DNA of 53,510 nucleotides, from NCBI GenBank assembly GCA_003213715.1, contig QCMN01000007.1, positions 1 through 53,510 on the forward strand. Direction: 5' to 3'. How positions within the stretch are numbered: the first letter of the stretch is position 1; the number at the start of each line of letters is the position of its first letter. The notes under the pieces are model-generated. The model made no database searches. It was not told the origin of the DNA and saw only the letters and a program-made list of their open reading frames with translations. The stretch is from Pelagibacteraceae bacterium AG-422-B15. GTDB lineage: Bacteria; Pseudomonadota; Alphaproteobacteria; Pelagibacterales; AG-422-B15. Below are positions 37,859 to 50,197 of the stretch, piece by piece. The position numbers and the translations under genes are program-made.

Positions 37859-39934
37859 TTATGCAAATTTTGCTTTTACCTCATCTTGAACGTTTTGAGG
37901 TACTTGCTCATAATGATCAAAAAACATTGAATATTGAGCTCTTCCCTGAGTCATAGACCGTAATGTGTTTACATAGCCAAACATATTGGCAAGAGGCACC
38001 ATTGAGCTAATTGCAGTTGTATTGCCTCTAGCTTCACTTCCACTAACTTGACCCCTTCGACTACTTAAATCACCTATAACATCCCCCATAAACTCTTCAG
38101 GCGTAACCACCTCAACTCTCATAACAGGCTCAAGAAGTTTTGGGCCTGCTTTTTGACAAGCGTCTTTAAATGCCATCCTTCCAGCTATCTCAAAAGCTAA
38201 ACTACTAGAGTCTACATCGTGATATTTTCCATCGATTAGTGTTACTTTGTAGTCAATTATGGGGAATCCGGCTATGACACCAGTATCAGCAACACCTTCA
38301 ATTCCCTTTTCAACTCCAGGAATATACTCTTTAGGTATATTACCTCCCTTAATCTTGTCTTCAAATAATCTTCCTGTCCCCGGTTCACATCCCTCGACGA
38401 TGATCTTTACTTCAGCGAACTGACCGGCTCCTCCACTTTGTTTTTTATGTGTATATGTAACTTCAACTTCTTTGGATATTGTTTCTCTGTAAGCAACCTG
38501 TGGAGCTCCTACGTTAGCTTCAACCTTGAACTCTCGTTTCATTCGGTCAACAATAATATCCAAATGAAGCTCGCCCATTCCTTTAATAACAGTTTGTCCA
38601 GACTCATCATCAGAAGTTACTCTAAAAGAAGGGTCTTCTTTAGCAAGTCGAGCAAGCGCTTCACCCATTTTTTCTTGGTCAGCTTTTGTTTTTGGTTCAA
38701 CTGCAATTTCAATCACTGGATCTGGAAAATCCATTGACTCTAAGATGATTGGCTTTTGAGAATCGCATAAAGTTTCACCAGTTATTGTGTCTTTCAAACC
38801 TGCTATCGCAACAATATCACCAGCGTACGCAGTTTTAATATCTTCTCTGTTATTTGCATGCATAAGTAACATTCTTCCAATTCTTTCCTTATCACCTTTA
38901 ACGGAGTTCATGATTGTTGAACCAGCTTCTAACTTTCCTGAATAAATTCTTGTAAACGTGAGAGAACCTACGAAAGGATCGTTAGCAACTTTAAATGCTA
39001 ATGCAGAAAAAGGCTCCTCATCTGATGCTTTTCTTATTTCTTCTTCTTCTTTACCAGGTATGTTGCCTGTAGCCTGTTGTACCTCACTAGGATCTGGCAT
39101 AAAGTTTACAATAGCGTCTAAAAGTGGTTGTACACCTTTATTTTTAAATGCACTACCTGTTAAAATTGGAACAAACTCAAAATTGATAGTACCTTTTCTA
39201 ATACAACGATTGAGAGTTTCTTCATCAGGCTCTTCCCCGTCTAAATATTTTTCTAAAACCTCTTCATCCTGCTCAACTGCCATTTCAACCATTTCAGATC
39301 GATATTTTTCAGTAGTTTCTTTTAATTCTTCTGGAATCTCTGCGTACTCGTATTTAGCTCCAAGGTCTTCATTTGCCCAAACAATTGCTTTATTTTTTAC
39401 AAGATCAATAACACCCTTGAGATCAGATTCACTTCCATAGGGAATTTGTAGAACTAAAGCATTTGCTTGAAGTCTGTCTTTAATCATATCAAGACATTTA
39501 TAGAAATCAGCTCCGGTACGATCCATTTTGTTGACAAAGCACATTCTTGGAACCTTGTATCTATTAGCTTGTCTCCATACAGTTTCTGTTTGGGGTTCAA
39601 CACCAGCTACACCGTCAAATACTGCGACGGCACCATCAAGAACTCTAAGTGATCTCTCAACTTCAATAGTAAAGTCAACGTGACCTGGAGTATCAATTAT
39701 GTTAATTCTATGATCATTCCAAAAACATGTAGTTGCTGCTGAAGTAATTGTAATTCCTCTTTCTTGCTCTTGTTCCATCCAGTCCATAGTAGCTGCACCA
39801 TCATGAACTTCTCCGATTTTGTGACTTTTACCAGTGTAATAAAGTATTCTTTCTGTAGTAGTGGTTTTCCCTGCATCAATGTGAGCCATGATTCCTATAT
39901 TACGGTATTTCTGCAGTGCGTATTCTCTTGTCAT
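37859..39934 (-). CDS. fusA: Translation elongation factor G
   Basis: EF-G drives translocation and, with RRF, ribosome recycling. I chose ATG 39932-39934 (691 aa, [20 protein letters not shown]). AGGTGG lies 4 to 9 bases upstream and the start is one bp after the rpsG stop; an earlier start would add seven residues inside rpsG. G motifs are [33 protein letters not shown] and [12 protein letters not shown]. Domains II to V follow, including [20 protein letters not shown] and the C-terminal [19 protein letters not shown]. Confidence 0.97.
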   Translation of the reverse strand: MTREYALQKYRNIGIMAHIDAGKTTTTERILYYTGKSHKIGEVHDGAATMDWMEQEQERGITITSAATTCFWNDHRINIIDTPGHVDFTIEVERSLRVLDGAVAVFDGVAGVEPQTETVWRQANRYKVPRMCFVNKMDRTGADFYKCLDMIKDRLQANALVLQIPYGSESDLKGVIDLVKNKAIVWANEDLGAKYEYAEIPEELKETTEKYRSEMVEMAVEQDEEVLEKYLDGEEPDEETLNRCIRKGTINFEFVPILTGSAFKNKGVQPLLDAIVNFMPDPSEVQQATGNIPGKEEEEIRKASDEEPFSALAFKVANDPFVGSLTFTRIYSGKLEAGSTIMNSVKGDKERIGRMLLMHANNREDIKTAYAGDIVAIAGLKDTITGETLCDSQKPIILESMDFPDPVIEIAVEPKTKADQEKMGEALARLAKEDPSFRVTSDDESGQTVIKGMGELHLDIIVDRMKREFKVEANVGAPQVAYRETISKEVEVTYTHKKQSGGAGQFAEVKIIVEGCEPGTGRLFEDKIKGGNIPKEYIPGVEKGIEGVADTGVIAGFPIIDYKVTLIDGKYHDVDSSSLAFEIAGRMAFKDACQKAGPKLLEPVMRVEVVTPEEFMGDVIGDLSSRRGQVSGSEARGNTTAISSMVPLANMFGYVNTLRSMTQGRAQYSMFFDHYEQVPQNVQDEVKAKFA

Positions 39935-39935
39935 A

Positions 39936-40406
<471 letters not shown>

Positions 40407-40778
40407 TTATTTAGGTTTCTTTGTTCCGTATAATGAACGACGTTGTTTTCTCTCACCAACACCTTGAGTATCTAAAACTCCTCTTACAGTGTGATAACGA
40501 ACTCCTGGGAGGTCTTTAACACGACCGCCTCGAATTAATATTACTGAGTGTTCTTGCAAGTTATGACCCTCACCGCCAATATAACTTGTAACTTCAAATC
40601 CATTTGTAAGTCTAACTCTCGCAACTTTTCGTAATGCTGAGTTAGGTTTTTTAGGGGTAGTTGTATAAACTCTAGTACAAACACCTCGCTTTTGAGGATT
40701 TGCTTTTAATGCTGGAACCTTATTTCTTTTTTGAACTTTGGTTCTAGGTTTTCTAATCAGCTGACTTATAGTCGGCAT
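40407..40778 (-). CDS. rpsL: 30S ribosomal protein uS12
   Basis: uS12 sits at the decoding centre. The 123-residue protein has [20 protein letters not shown], the conserved [18 protein letters not shown] and [20 protein letters not shown], which keep the lysines whose changes give streptomycin resistance. GGAG lies about 8 bases before the ATG. It opens the str block downstream of its own promoter at 40880-40907. Confidence 0.98.
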   Translation of the reverse strand: MPTISQLIRKPRTKVQKRNKVPALKANPQKRGVCTRVYTTTPKKPNSALRKVARVRLTNGFEVTSYIGGEGHNLQEHSVILIRGGRVKDLPGVRYHTVRGVLDTQGVGERKQRRSLYGTKKPK

Positions 40779-40879
40779 AAAATATCTCCAGTCTTTACAA
40801 CTTAAAGGTTAACTATTTTAAAAAATTAATAAAAAGTAGCGTTTAGATTTTTCTACCGCCTACTATTTAAGAATGCCGA

Positions 40880-40907
40880 ATAATACTTAATAGTTTATGC
40901 AGGTCAA
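40880..40907 (-). promoter_or_regulatory. Promoter for rpsL-rpsG-fusA-rpsJ and downstream genes
   Basis: The minus strand shows TTGACC (40902-40907), a 16-bp spacer and TATTAT (40880-40885), starting 9 bp after the rpoC stop. The expected start near 40873 gives a leader of about 95 bases before rpsL. The whole rpoC-rpsL spacer (40779-40916, 138 bp) is the largest gene-free gap of the ribosomal block. It holds this promoter, the leader and the rpsL ribosome-binding site; I see no T-tailed terminator hairpin for rpoC. Confidence 0.7.
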
Positions 40908-40916
40908 CAAAATTTA

Positions 40917-43900
40917 TTAGGAATTCTCCTGTATTTCGCCTGATTCTTGCTCTTTCTTTGCCTGAATTGCCTCAATTTCTATTTTTGCCTCTTTATCCAA
41001 CAATTTTGCCTTATTTTCAATTTGATTAAAGGTTCTTCCTGTTCCTGCTGGAATTAATCTTCCAACAATTACGTTCTCTTTGAGTCCCTCAAGGCGATCC
41101 ATTTTACCTTTTATCGACGCATCAGTAAGAATTCTTGTTGTTTCTTGGAAAGATGCAGCTGAAATGAAAGACCTTGTTTGAAGAGATGCTTTTGTAATAC
41201 CAAGCAATACAGGTTTAGCTATAGCAGGTTTCTTTCCTTCACTTTCTAGCTGTTCATTTGTAGTCAAGAATTCAAACCTATCAATCTCTTCACCTTTGAT
41301 AAATGAGCTATCACCAATTTCAGTAATATGGACTTTTTGTAACATTTGCCTACATAGTACTTCGATGTGCTTATCATTAATTAATACGCCTTGCAGCCTA
41401 TAGACCTCTTGTACTTCATTGATAAGATAGTCGGCTAAAGCTTCGATACCCAAAATTTCTAAAATGTCATGAGGGTCTGGATTTCCATCTAATAAGTAAT
41501 CTCCCTTCTCAATAGTTTCTCCTTCTTGATAAGCTATGTGCTTTCCTTTAGGAATTAAAACTTCTACAGGATCACCTTCTTTTTCAGGAGTAATTATTAC
41601 TTTTTGTTTTCCTCTAATATCTTTTCCAAAAGAAATCACTCCAGAAGTTTCAGAAATGATTGCATGGTCTTTTGGCTTTCTAGCTTCAAATAACTCTGCC
41701 ACTCTAGGTAAGCCTCCAGTGATATCTTTTGTTTTTGAAGCAGCCTTTGGAGTTCTGGCCAGAACATCTCCCGCATGAACTTCCGATCCATCAGCCACAG
41801 AAAGAATTGAGTCAGGAGGCAGGAAGTATCTGGCTTCATTGCCATTTGCAAGAAGTATAACTTCGCCTTTTTTATCTCTAAGTGTTATTCTCGGCTTTAA
41901 CTCGCTTCCTTTTGGATCTGATTTCCAGTCCTTAACTTTGGTGTATGTTAATCCTGTTTTTTCTTCTGTTTCCTCAATAAGAGAAATTCCCTCTTCCATA
42001 TCCACATAATTAGCAGTTCCTGACTTTTCTGATATAACTGGATTTGTAAATGGATCCCATTCACAAATTTTTGTACCAGTATTTACTTTAGAGTCCTCAT
42101 CTACTAAAATTTTTGTACCGTAAGGAACTTTATAATTTGCAAGTTCTCTTCCATTATCATCGTGTATTGCTAGTTGACAATTTCGGCCCATAACAATCAG
42201 GTCCTTATTGCTATCTTCAACAGTATTTTTATTTAAAATTTTAAATATTCCATCAGTGTTAATCTCTATAAATGATTGATCATTAATTTGGGCGGCGCCA
42301 CCAATGTGGAAGGTCCTCATGGTAAGCTGAGTACCGGGCTCACCTATTGATTGAGCGGCTATCATTCCAACAGCTTCACCTTCATTTACAAGGAATCCTC
42401 TTGCTAAATCACGGCCATAACATTTTACGCATATGCCTCTTTTACTATCACATGTTAGTGGAGACCGAATATAAACACTTTGAATGCCCGCCGTTTCAAT
42501 TTTTTCTGCAACAACTTCATCTACATAATCGTCTTTTTTCGCAATATTTTCACCAGTAATTGGATGGTTTACATCGTTCTGAAGGAACCTACCTAATACT
42601 CTGTCTGCTATAGAAATTATTACTTCTCCTCCCTCAACAACATCTGAAATCCATACTCCACTATCTGTTCCACAGTCTGGTTCTGAGATAGTGCAATCCT
42701 GAGCAACATCGCAAAGTCTTCTTGTTAAATACCCAGAGTTCGCAGTTTTTAGGGCGGTATCTGCAAGGCCTTTTCTAGCACCATGGGTTGAATTGAAGTA
42801 CTCTAGTACATTCAATCCTTCTTTAAAATTTGAGATAATAGGTGTTTCAATTATATCGCCAGATGGCTTAGCCATAAGACCTCTCATACCAGATAATTGT
42901 TTCATTTGTGCCGCAGAACCACGAGCGCCAGAGTTTGCCATCATATAAATTGAATTTATTGGCATTTCCCTTTTGGTATCGTCATCAAATTTTTTGGATG
43001 ATATTTCATTCATCATTTCCTGAGCAACACGGTCAGTACATTTGGCCCACGCATCAATTACTTTATTATATTTCTCTCGGTTAGTAATAAGACCATCATT
43101 GTATTGTTTTTCATATTTTTCTATTTGACCAGCTGTTTCAGAAACAAGTTTTTCTTTTGTCTCTGGAATTATCATATCATCTTTACCAAAAGAAATACCT
43201 GCTTTGTATGCATAATAAAAGCCCAAAGCCATTAATTGATCAGCGAATATCACTGTATCTTTTTGCCCACAATATCTATAAACAGTATCAATGAGACCTG
43301 ATATTTCTTTTTTACCTAAAAGCCTATTTACTAGTTTAGGATCAAGATCTTTATGCTGCGGGACGAGGTTCCAAAGCAACATTCTACCTGGTGTTGTCTC
43401 AATTCTTTTTAATTTTTTGTTACCTTCTGGATCAATGAAATTAATTCTGGCATGAACTTTTGCATGGACTGTTGTTGCATTATTTTCAAGAGCTTGCTGT
43501 ATTTCATAAATATCCTTAAATACAGATCCTTGTCCTGGCTCATTTTCTTTTTCTTGAGATAGATAATAAATACCTAAGACGATATCCTGACTTGGAACAA
43601 TGACTGGTTTACCGTTTGCAGGGTTAAGTATGTTGTTTGTTGACATCATAAGAACTCTCGCCTCAAGCTGGGCTTCTAAACTCAAAGGCACATGTACTGC
43701 CATCTGATCGCCATCAAAGTCAGCGTTGAACGCAGTACATACTAAAGGATGAAGCTGGATTGCTTTACCTTCAATTAAAACTGGTTCAAAAGCCTGTACG
43801 CCAAGCCTATGCAAGGTTGGTGCTCTGTTTAGTATTACTGGGTGTTCCCTGATTACACGGTCTAATACATCCCATACTTCTGGACGTTCTTTTTCAACCA

Positions 43901-45104
43901 TTTTCTTGGCTTGTTTTAATGTTGTAGCTAAACCTAAAGACTCTAACCTTGCATATATAAATGGTTTAAATAGTTCTATAGCCATTTTTTTTGGCAAACC
44001 ACATTGATGTAGTTTTAATTCAGGACCAACAACAATTACAGACCTACCAGAGTAATCAACTCTTTTTCCTAATAAGTTCTGTCTAAATCGACCCTGTTTA
44101 CCTTTAAGCATTTCTGCCAGAGATTTGAGAGGTCTTTTATTTGTTCCAGTAATTACTCTTCCTCTTCTTCCATTGTCAAATAATGCATCAACTGATTCTT
44201 GAAGCATTCTTTTTTCATTTCTTATTATTATATCTGGGGCTCTTAATTCAATTAATCTAGACAATCTGTTATTTCTATTGATAACTCTTCTATAAAGATC
44301 ATTTAAATCACTTGATGCAAATCTTCCTCCGTCAAGCGGAACGAGTGGCCTTAATTCTGGCGGGATAACAGGGACAGACGTTAAAATCATCCACTCAGGT
44401 CTGTTTCCAGAAGATATAAAGGCTTCAAAAATTTTAATCCTTTTTACCAACTTTTCCGACAGTGCGACAGCTTTCGTTTCTGCAAGTTTTGCACGTAAAG
44501 CTTCAAGTTCTGGTTCAAGCTCTATTCTTTCAAGAACTTTTCTAACTGCCTCAGCTCCTATACCTGCTGAAAAAGAGTCTTCTCCATATTCTTCTTTAGC
44601 ATTCTCTAATTCTTCTTCATCAAGAAGTTGATTTTGTATAAGGGGAGTTAATCCTGGTTCAGTAACCATGAATTTTTCAAAATAAAGAACTTTTTCAAGA
44701 TCTTTCAGCTTCATATCCATCATAAGAGCGATACGGCTTGGAAGAGATTTTAGGAACCATATATGTGCAACTGGAGCGGCTAATTGAATATGCCCCATTC
44801 TCTCTCTTCTGACATCTTTTTTTGTTACCTCAACACCACATTTCTCGCAAATGATGCCCTTGAATTTCATCCTTTTATATTTACCACATAGACATTCATA
44901 ATCTTTAATTGGACCAAAAATTCTTGCACAGAAAAGACCGTCCCTCTCAGGTTTGAAAGTTCTGTAATTTATTGTTTCAGGCTTTTTTATTTCACCGTAT
45001 GACCAAGATAATATTCTTTCTGGACTTGCAATTGAAATCTTTACCTGGTTAAAATCATCTCTTGATGCCGCAGGATTGAAAATATTCATTAACGATTGAC
45101 TCAT
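40917..45104 (-). CDS. rpoC: DNA-directed RNA polymerase beta' subunit
   Basis: The 1395-residue protein forms the catalytic half of core polymerase with RpoB. The N-terminal zinc ribbon (CLCGKYK...CEKC, about 71-89) is present. The active-site [15 protein letters not shown] with three Mg-binding aspartates lies near 458. The second zinc site (CDVAQDC...[11 protein letters not shown], about 800-895) is followed by the trigger-loop region [18 protein letters not shown] near 920 and the C-terminal GRLIPAGTG. Length is usual for alphaproteobacteria. It follows rpoB after 9 bp. Confidence 0.98.
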   Translation of the reverse strand: MSQSLMNIFNPAASRDDFNQVKISIASPERILSWSYGEIKKPETINYRTFKPERDGLFCARIFGPIKDYECLCGKYKRMKFKGIICEKCGVEVTKKDVRRERMGHIQLAAPVAHIWFLKSLPSRIALMMDMKLKDLEKVLYFEKFMVTEPGLTPLIQNQLLDEEELENAKEEYGEDSFSAGIGAEAVRKVLERIELEPELEALRAKLAETKAVALSEKLVKRIKIFEAFISSGNRPEWMILTSVPVIPPELRPLVPLDGGRFASSDLNDLYRRVINRNNRLSRLIELRAPDIIIRNEKRMLQESVDALFDNGRRGRVITGTNKRPLKSLAEMLKGKQGRFRQNLLGKRVDYSGRSVIVVGPELKLHQCGLPKKMAIELFKPFIYARLESLGLATTLKQAKKMVEKERPEVWDVLDRVIREHPVILNRAPTLHRLGVQAFEPVLIEGKAIQLHPLVCTAFNADFDGDQMAVHVPLSLEAQLEARVLMMSTNNILNPANGKPVIVPSQDIVLGIYYLSQEKENEPGQGSVFKDIYEIQQALENNATTVHAKVHARINFIDPEGNKKLKRIETTPGRMLLWNLVPQHKDLDPKLVNRLLGKKEISGLIDTVYRYCGQKDTVIFADQLMALGFYYAYKAGISFGKDDMIIPETKEKLVSETAGQIEKYEKQYNDGLITNREKYNKVIDAWAKCTDRVAQEMMNEISSKKFDDDTKREMPINSIYMMANSGARGSAAQMKQLSGMRGLMAKPSGDIIETPIISNFKEGLNVLEYFNSTHGARKGLADTALKTANSGYLTRRLCDVAQDCTISEPDCGTDSGVWISDVVEGGEVIISIADRVLGRFLQNDVNHPITGENIAKKDDYVDEVVAEKIETAGIQSVYIRSPLTCDSKRGICVKCYGRDLARGFLVNEGEAVGMIAAQSIGEPGTQLTMRTFHIGGAAQINDQSFIEINTDGIFKILNKNTVEDSNKDLIVMGRNCQLAIHDDNGRELANYKVPYGTKILVDEDSKVNTGTKICEWDPFTNPVISEKSGTANYVDMEEGISLIEETEEKTGLTYTKVKDWKSDPKGSELKPRITLRDKKGEVILLANGNEARYFLPPDSILSVADGSEVHAGDVLARTPKAASKTKDITGGLPRVAELFEARKPKDHAIISETSGVISFGKDIRGKQKVIITPEKEGDPVEVLIPKGKHIAYQEGETIEKGDYLLDGNPDPHDILEILGIEALADYLINEVQEVYRLQGVLINDKHIEVLCRQMLQKVHITEIGDSSFIKGEEIDRFEFLTTNEQLESEGKKPAIAKPVLLGITKASLQTRSFISAASFQETTRILTDASIKGKMDRLEGLKENVIVGRLIPAGTGRTFNQIENKAKLLDKEAKIEIEAIQAKKEQESGEIQENS

Positions 45105-45113
45105 AACTTCTTC

Positions 45114-48100
45114 CTAATTCAAATTTGAAAGTTCAATATTTAGACCTAATGACCTGATTTCTTTTATTAATACATTAAATGATTCAGGTGTTCCAGACTG
45201 GAATACATCTTCACCTCTGATAATGGTTTCATAAACTTTAGTTCTTCCTGCAACATCATCAGATTTAACAGTTAATATTTCTTGAAGAGTATAAGCTGCT
45301 CCATAAGCCTCGAGTGCCCAAACTTCCATCTCACCAAATCTCTGCCCACCAAATTGAGCTTTACCGCCAAGTGGTTGTTGCGTAACCAGACTGTAGGGTC
45401 CAATGGATCTTGCATGAATTTTGTCATCAACTAAATGGTGTAGTTTAAGCATATAAATATATCCTACAGTTACTTTTCTCTCAAATTTTTCACCGGTTAA
45501 TCCATCCCATAGCTGTGTTTGACCACTTTTATCGAAACCAGCTTCACCCAACATTTCTGATATTTCAGCTTCAGATGCTCCATCAAAAACTGGTGTCTTA
45601 ATAGGAACACCATTTGCAATATTCATTGCAAGTTCTTTTTGCTCATCTTTAGTTAATGATGATATTTCATTTTTATATTGATATTTGCCATACACCTTTT
45701 CAAGCGATTGGCCAATTACAGAGTGATCATTTGAAGACTTATATTGTGCAAGAGATTTATTTATTATTTCACCTATTCCAGCGCATGCCCAACCTAAATG
45801 TGTTTCTAGTATTTGACCAACATTCATTCTACTCGGCACACCTAGAGGGTTTAATACAATGTCAACTGTTCTACCATCCTCGAGATATGGCATATCTTCA
45901 ACTGGAGCAATTTTACTTATTACTCCCTTATTACCATGCCTTCCAGCCATTTTATCTCCTGGCTGCAATTTTCTTTTAACAGCAACAAATACTTTAACCA
46001 TCTTCATCACGCCTGGTAAAAGTTCATCACCTCTTTGCACTTTATCAACCTTGTTATCAAAACGAGATTGAATCGCAGATCTCGCAATATCGTACTGTTT
46101 TTTTAAATTATCAACTTCATTTTGATCGTTTGAATTTTCAAGTTTCATTTTCCAAAGAGAGTCTAATTTAATATCAAATAAAGCACCTCTATCGTATTTG
46201 CTCTGGCTTTCAATATCATCAGGTGAGTCAGATATATTTTTGTCATTAATTAGCAGAATAAGTCTCTCCTTGATATTTCTATTGAGAATTCCTAACTCAG
46301 CTTCTCTATCATTTGCTAATTTTTCAATCTCATCTCTTTCAATGGACAATGCTCGATCATCTTTTTCAATTCCATATCTATTGAATACTTTTACATCGAC
46401 AACAATACCACTTGAACCAGGTGGAAGTCTTAGAGATGTATCTTTAACATCTGTCGCTTTTTCTCCAAATATTGCCCTTAATAATTTCTCTTCAGGAGTT
46501 ACAGGACTTTCACCCTTTGGTGTAACTTTTCCTACAAGAATATCACCAGGATTAACATCAGCTCCAACATAAACAATGCCAGCTTCGTCAAGGTTACGTA
46601 ACAATTCATCTCCGGCATTTGGGATGTCTCTAGTGATTTCTTCTGATCCTAACTTAGTGTCTCTTGACATAACTTCAAATTCTTCAATATGGATAGAGGT
46701 AAATTTATCCTCTTGAACAATTTTTTCTGAAATTAAAATGGAGTCCTCAAAATTATAACCTCTCCATGGCATGAAGGCTACAACCACATTTCGTCCTAAA
46801 CCAAGCTCACCAAAATGTGTTGATGGTCCATCTGCGATAATATCCCCCTGTGATACTTTATCGCCAACTTTGACTAAAGGTCTCTGGTTGATGCATGTGC
46901 TTTGATTTGATCTTTGAAATTTTTGAAGAGTATAAATGTCAACGCCAGATTCGGTCGTTTTAATTTTTTCTGTTACTCTGACAACAATTCTTTTTCCATC
47001 AATTTTATCAACGATACCGTCTCTATTTGCTACAATGGTAACGCCTGAGTCAACTGCAACTACTTTTTCTACTCCTGTTCCCACTAATGGAGACTCAGCC
47101 TGTATGAGAGGAACTGCCTGTCTCATCATATTTGATCCCATGAGAGCTCTGTTTGCATCATCGTTTTCTAGAAATGGTATTAGAGAGGCTGCACAAGATA
47201 CTACCTGCTTAGGTGATACATCCATATAGTCTATTTCCTCTGGAACAGTCATTACAAAATCACCATTTCTTCGGCAAGAAACCAATTTAGTAATAAAACT
47301 TCCTTTATCATCTAGTTCACTATTGGCTTGGGCAATAGTGTAATCAGCTTCTTCCATTGCAGGAAGATATTCGACTTCATTACTTACCTTTCCTTTGATT
47401 ACCTTTCTATAGGGGCTTTCAATAAAACCATATTGATTCACTCTCGCATGAGAAGCTAAGCTATTTATCAAACCAATATTTGGACCCTCAGGTGTTTCAA
47501 TTGGACAAATTCTTCCATAGTGAGTTGGATGTACGTCTCTAACTTCAAACCCGGCTCTCTCTCTGCTAAGCCCACCTGGTCCTAATGCTGATAACCTTCT
47601 TTTATGTGTAATTTCAGCTAAAGGATTAGTTTGATCCATGAATTGTGATAATTGTGAGGTTCCAAAAAACTCCTTAAGAGATGCAACCAAAGGCTTTGCA
47701 TTAATGATATCCTGAGGAGTGGCGGCATCAACTTCTAAAGAATTCATCCTTTCTTTGATTGATCTTTCCATTCGGATAAGCCCCATTCTGAATTGATTTT
47801 CAACTAATTCCCCTACCGACCTAACTCTTCTGTTGCCTAAATGGTCAATATCATCTACTTCACCCTTTCCTGTTCTTAAATCCATTACCGTTTTGATCAC
47901 TTCGATGACATCTTCGCTGCGAAGCACTGTAACAGTGTCTAAGCATTCTATGTTAAGCCTATAGTTCATTTTGACTCTACCCACATCAGATAGGTCATAT
48001 TTTTCTGATTTGAAGAATAATGAATTAAATACTTCAAATGCTGTCTCTAGGTTCGGTGGTTCTCCAGGTCTCAGTACTTTATATATTTCAACTACTGCTT

Positions 48101-49217
48101 CCTCAGGACTTAAGTTTTTATCAACTCTTAGAGTGTCACGTATAAATGAGCCTACATTAATTCCATCTATTTCCAGTACGGGTATTTTTGATATTTTTAA
48201 TTGCTTAATTTTTTCAATTGTTTCGGTAGTAATTTCGTCAGATGACTCAAAATAAATTTCTCCAGTTTTTTCGTTAATTATATCTTCAGCAATAAACTTA
48301 CCAATAAGCTCATCATCCTCTAGCAATAAGTTTTTCAGACCATCATTAAAGAGCTTTTTTGCTATAGCTGGATTTATTTTTGTGCCCTGTTTAACAGCAA
48401 CTTTTCCATTAGCTGCATTAACAAGACTTTTCTGAAGCTTTCCTGTCTTAATATTTTTAGGATTAAAACCTACCTTCCATTTGTCATCTTTTGTACTTAA
48501 AGAGTAAGTCTCAGTACCATAAAATAAAGATAATATTTCGTCACGCTTAATACCCATTGCCATGAGAAATGTAGTGATAGGAATTTTCTTTTTTCTATCA
48601 ATTCGACAGTGAATGATATCTTTGTGATCAAATTCAATATCTAACCATGAGCCTCTATAAGGGATTACTCTTGCTCCAAATAACAACTTACCACTTGAAT
48701 GTGTCTTTCCATTATCATGATCGAAAAATACCCCTGGACTTCTATGCATCTGACTAACAACTACTCTTTCAGTTCCATTAGTGATAAATGTTCCTTTTTG
48801 AGTCATTAGGGGCAAATCACATAAATAAATTTCTTGTTCCTTGATATCTTTTACTGTTCTAGACTCTGTTTCTTCATCTATGTCAAAGACGATAAGTCTT
48901 AATTTTACATTTAAAGGAGCTGCATAGGTCTTGTCTCTTTGACGGCATTCATCAACATCAAATTTAGGAGACTGAAAATCATACTCAATATATTCAATTC
49001 TTGCTGATCCTGAAAAATCTTCTAGTGGAAATACACTCTTAAAAACCTTCTGAAGACCCTTATCTGGTCTTTCAGACGGATTTGTATGCTCAAGTAAAAA
49101 ATCTTCATAAGATTTTTTTTGTATTTCGATAAGATTAGGGAATTTTGAAACTTCTTTTAACTTGCCAAAGTTTTTACGAACTCTTTTTCGTTCAGTAAAT
49201 GATAATGTATTAACCAT
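45114..49217 (-). CDS. rpoB: DNA-directed RNA polymerase beta subunit
   Basis: The 1367-residue protein has the full beta-subunit order. The rifampicin pocket ([20 protein letters not shown], then LSALGPGGL, about 520-550) keeps the Asp, His and Ser of sensitive enzymes. It is followed by [20 protein letters not shown] and [20 protein letters not shown]. The C-terminal part has [17 protein letters not shown] and [17 protein letters not shown]. It lies 67 bp after rplL; that spacer carries an inverted repeat (49240-49265). Start ATG gives [18 protein letters not shown]. Confidence 0.98.
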   Translation of the reverse strand: MVNTLSFTERKRVRKNFGKLKEVSKFPNLIEIQKKSYEDFLLEHTNPSERPDKGLQKVFKSVFPLEDFSGSARIEYIEYDFQSPKFDVDECRQRDKTYAAPLNVKLRLIVFDIDEETESRTVKDIKEQEIYLCDLPLMTQKGTFITNGTERVVVSQMHRSPGVFFDHDNGKTHSSGKLLFGARVIPYRGSWLDIEFDHKDIIHCRIDRKKKIPITTFLMAMGIKRDEILSLFYGTETYSLSTKDDKWKVGFNPKNIKTGKLQKSLVNAANGKVAVKQGTKINPAIAKKLFNDGLKNLLLEDDELIGKFIAEDIINEKTGEIYFESSDEITTETIEKIKQLKISKIPVLEIDGINVGSFIRDTLRVDKNLSPEEAVVEIYKVLRPGEPPNLETAFEVFNSLFFKSEKYDLSDVGRVKMNYRLNIECLDTVTVLRSEDVIEVIKTVMDLRTGKGEVDDIDHLGNRRVRSVGELVENQFRMGLIRMERSIKERMNSLEVDAATPQDIINAKPLVASLKEFFGTSQLSQFMDQTNPLAEITHKRRLSALGPGGLSRERAGFEVRDVHPTHYGRICPIETPEGPNIGLINSLASHARVNQYGFIESPYRKVIKGKVSNEVEYLPAMEEADYTIAQANSELDDKGSFITKLVSCRRNGDFVMTVPEEIDYMDVSPKQVVSCAASLIPFLENDDANRALMGSNMMRQAVPLIQAESPLVGTGVEKVVAVDSGVTIVANRDGIVDKIDGKRIVVRVTEKIKTTESGVDIYTLQKFQRSNQSTCINQRPLVKVGDKVSQGDIIADGPSTHFGELGLGRNVVVAFMPWRGYNFEDSILISEKIVQEDKFTSIHIEEFEVMSRDTKLGSEEITRDIPNAGDELLRNLDEAGIVYVGADVNPGDILVGKVTPKGESPVTPEEKLLRAIFGEKATDVKDTSLRLPPGSSGIVVDVKVFNRYGIEKDDRALSIERDEIEKLANDREAELGILNRNIKERLILLINDKNISDSPDDIESQSKYDRGALFDIKLDSLWKMKLENSNDQNEVDNLKKQYDIARSAIQSRFDNKVDKVQRGDELLPGVMKMVKVFVAVKRKLQPGDKMAGRHGNKGVISKIAPVEDMPYLEDGRTVDIVLNPLGVPSRMNVGQILETHLGWACAGIGEIINKSLAQYKSSNDHSVIGQSLEKVYGKYQYKNEISSLTKDEQKELAMNIANGVPIKTPVFDGASEAEISEMLGEAGFDKSGQTQLWDGLTGEKFERKVTVGYIYMLKLHHLVDDKIHARSIGPYSLVTQQPLGGKAQFGGQRFGEMEVWALEAYGAAYTLQEILTVKSDDVAGRTKVYETIIRGEDVFQSGTPESFNVLIKEIRSLGLNIELSNLN

Positions 49218-49239
49218 TAATGTGTATTCGTCCTATAAA

Positions 49240-49265
49240 CAATAGCTAAATGTTGCAAGCTATTG
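49240..49265 (-). promoter_or_regulatory. rplL-rpoB intergenic hairpin (possible attenuator or RNase III site)
   Basis: In the 67-bp spacer between rplL and rpoB the minus strand reads CAATAGCT, ten bases, AGCTATTG: a perfect 8-bp stem. The loop-side arm is followed by TTTATAGGACG, not a T run, so it is not a standard terminator. In Escherichia coli the same junction holds an attenuator and an RNase III site that set the L7/L12 to RNA polymerase ratio; a similar role here is inference. Confidence 0.5.
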
Positions 49266-49284
49266 AGAAAAAATATTTTAAAAA

Positions 49285-49665
49285 TTACTTAAGTTCTACT
49301 GTAGCGCCAGCAGCTTCTAACTTTTCTTTAAAGCTATTAGCTTCATCTTTTGAGACGCCTGTTTTCAATTCCTTTGGCGCACCCTCAACAAGATCTTTTG
49401 CTTCCTTTAAGCCTAATCCAGTGATTGTTCTTACTTCTTTAATAACGTTAATTTTTTTATCGCCAGCAGCAGCTAATACAATTGTAAATTCATCTTTTTC
49501 TTCTACAGCGGCAGCATCACCTGAAGGTGCAGCTCCTGCAGCAGCAACGGCTACGGGTGCAGCGGCAGATACACCCCATTTCTCTTCAAGCATTTTAGAT
49601 AGCTCAGCAGCTTCAATAACTGTTAAATCGGATAGTTGATCAACTATTTGTTGGAGGTCAGCCAT
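49285..49665 (-). CDS. rplL: 50S ribosomal protein bL12 (L7/L12)
   Basis: bL12 forms the stalk that recruits translation GTPases. The 126-residue protein has an N-terminal dimer domain ([20 protein letters not shown]), an alanine-rich hinge (about 35-55) and the conserved C-terminal domain ([55 protein letters not shown]). It lies 23 bp after rplJ. Confidence 0.98.
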   Translation of the reverse strand: MADLQQIVDQLSDLTVIEAAELSKMLEEKWGVSAAAPVAVAAAGAAPSGDAAAVEEKDEFTIVLAAAGDKKINVIKEVRTITGLGLKEAKDLVEGAPKELKTGVSKDEANSFKEKLEAAGATVELK

Positions 49666-49688
49666 GTTTATTCCCTTTCTTAATTTAA

Positions 49689-50195
49689 TTACTTTGTACT
49701 ATATGCATTAAAGACTCTTGCTAAATCACCTGATGGTGCGGTTAACACTGATGCGATTTTTTGCGCAGGAGTACTTATCAAACCTATTAATTGTGCCCTT
49801 ATTTCCTCGAGAGATGGCAATTTAGATAAAATTTCAATTTTTTCAACAGTTAAAATTTCATTATCCATTATTCCGCCAAGAATAACTAAATTACTGTTAT
49901 TTTTGGCAAAATTTGTCAAAAGCTTTGTCAATTCTACAGGGTCATTTGAGTAGGCAATAGCTGTTGGTCCGTCAAAAAGTTCAGATAGCTCTGATTTATC
50001 CGTACCTTCAAGGGCCAATTTTGTTAACCTATTTTTAGTAACTTTTATATTACATCCAGAATTGAAAGACTGGACTCTTAATTCAGTCATATCGGTCATG
50101 GACATACCCCTGTAATGAAAGACCAGTACAAGGCTATTCTCACTTAAAATTGTCTTCAAATTCTTAATAAATATTTCTTTTTGTTCTCTTTTCAT
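49689..50195 (-). CDS. rplJ: 50S ribosomal protein uL10
   Basis: uL10 anchors bL12 dimers at the stalk base. The 168-residue protein has [54 protein letters not shown] and a C-terminal helix for bL12 binding. Only two bases separate it from rplA, so the long autoregulatory L10 leader known in other bacteria has no room here unless it lies inside rplA. Confidence 0.96.
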   Translation of the reverse strand: MKREQKEIFIKNLKTILSENSLVLVFHYRGMSMTDMTELRVQSFNSGCNIKVTKNRLTKLALEGTDKSELSELFDGPTAIAYSNDPVELTKLLTNFAKNNSNLVILGGIMDNEILTVEKIEILSKLPSLEEIRAQLIGLISTPAQKIASVLTAPSGDLARVFNAYSTK

Positions 50196-50197
50196 TT

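Noticed and set aside
38958-39440. 160-codon plus-strand open frame opposite fusA
   Set aside because: It lies wholly antisense to well-conserved EF-G sequence, has no recognisable domain, and is a composition shadow.
45656-48255. Several plus-strand frames of 70-124 codons opposite rpoB
   Set aside because: All mirror conserved RNA polymerase beta sequence; stop-poor antisense frames are expected in such genes.
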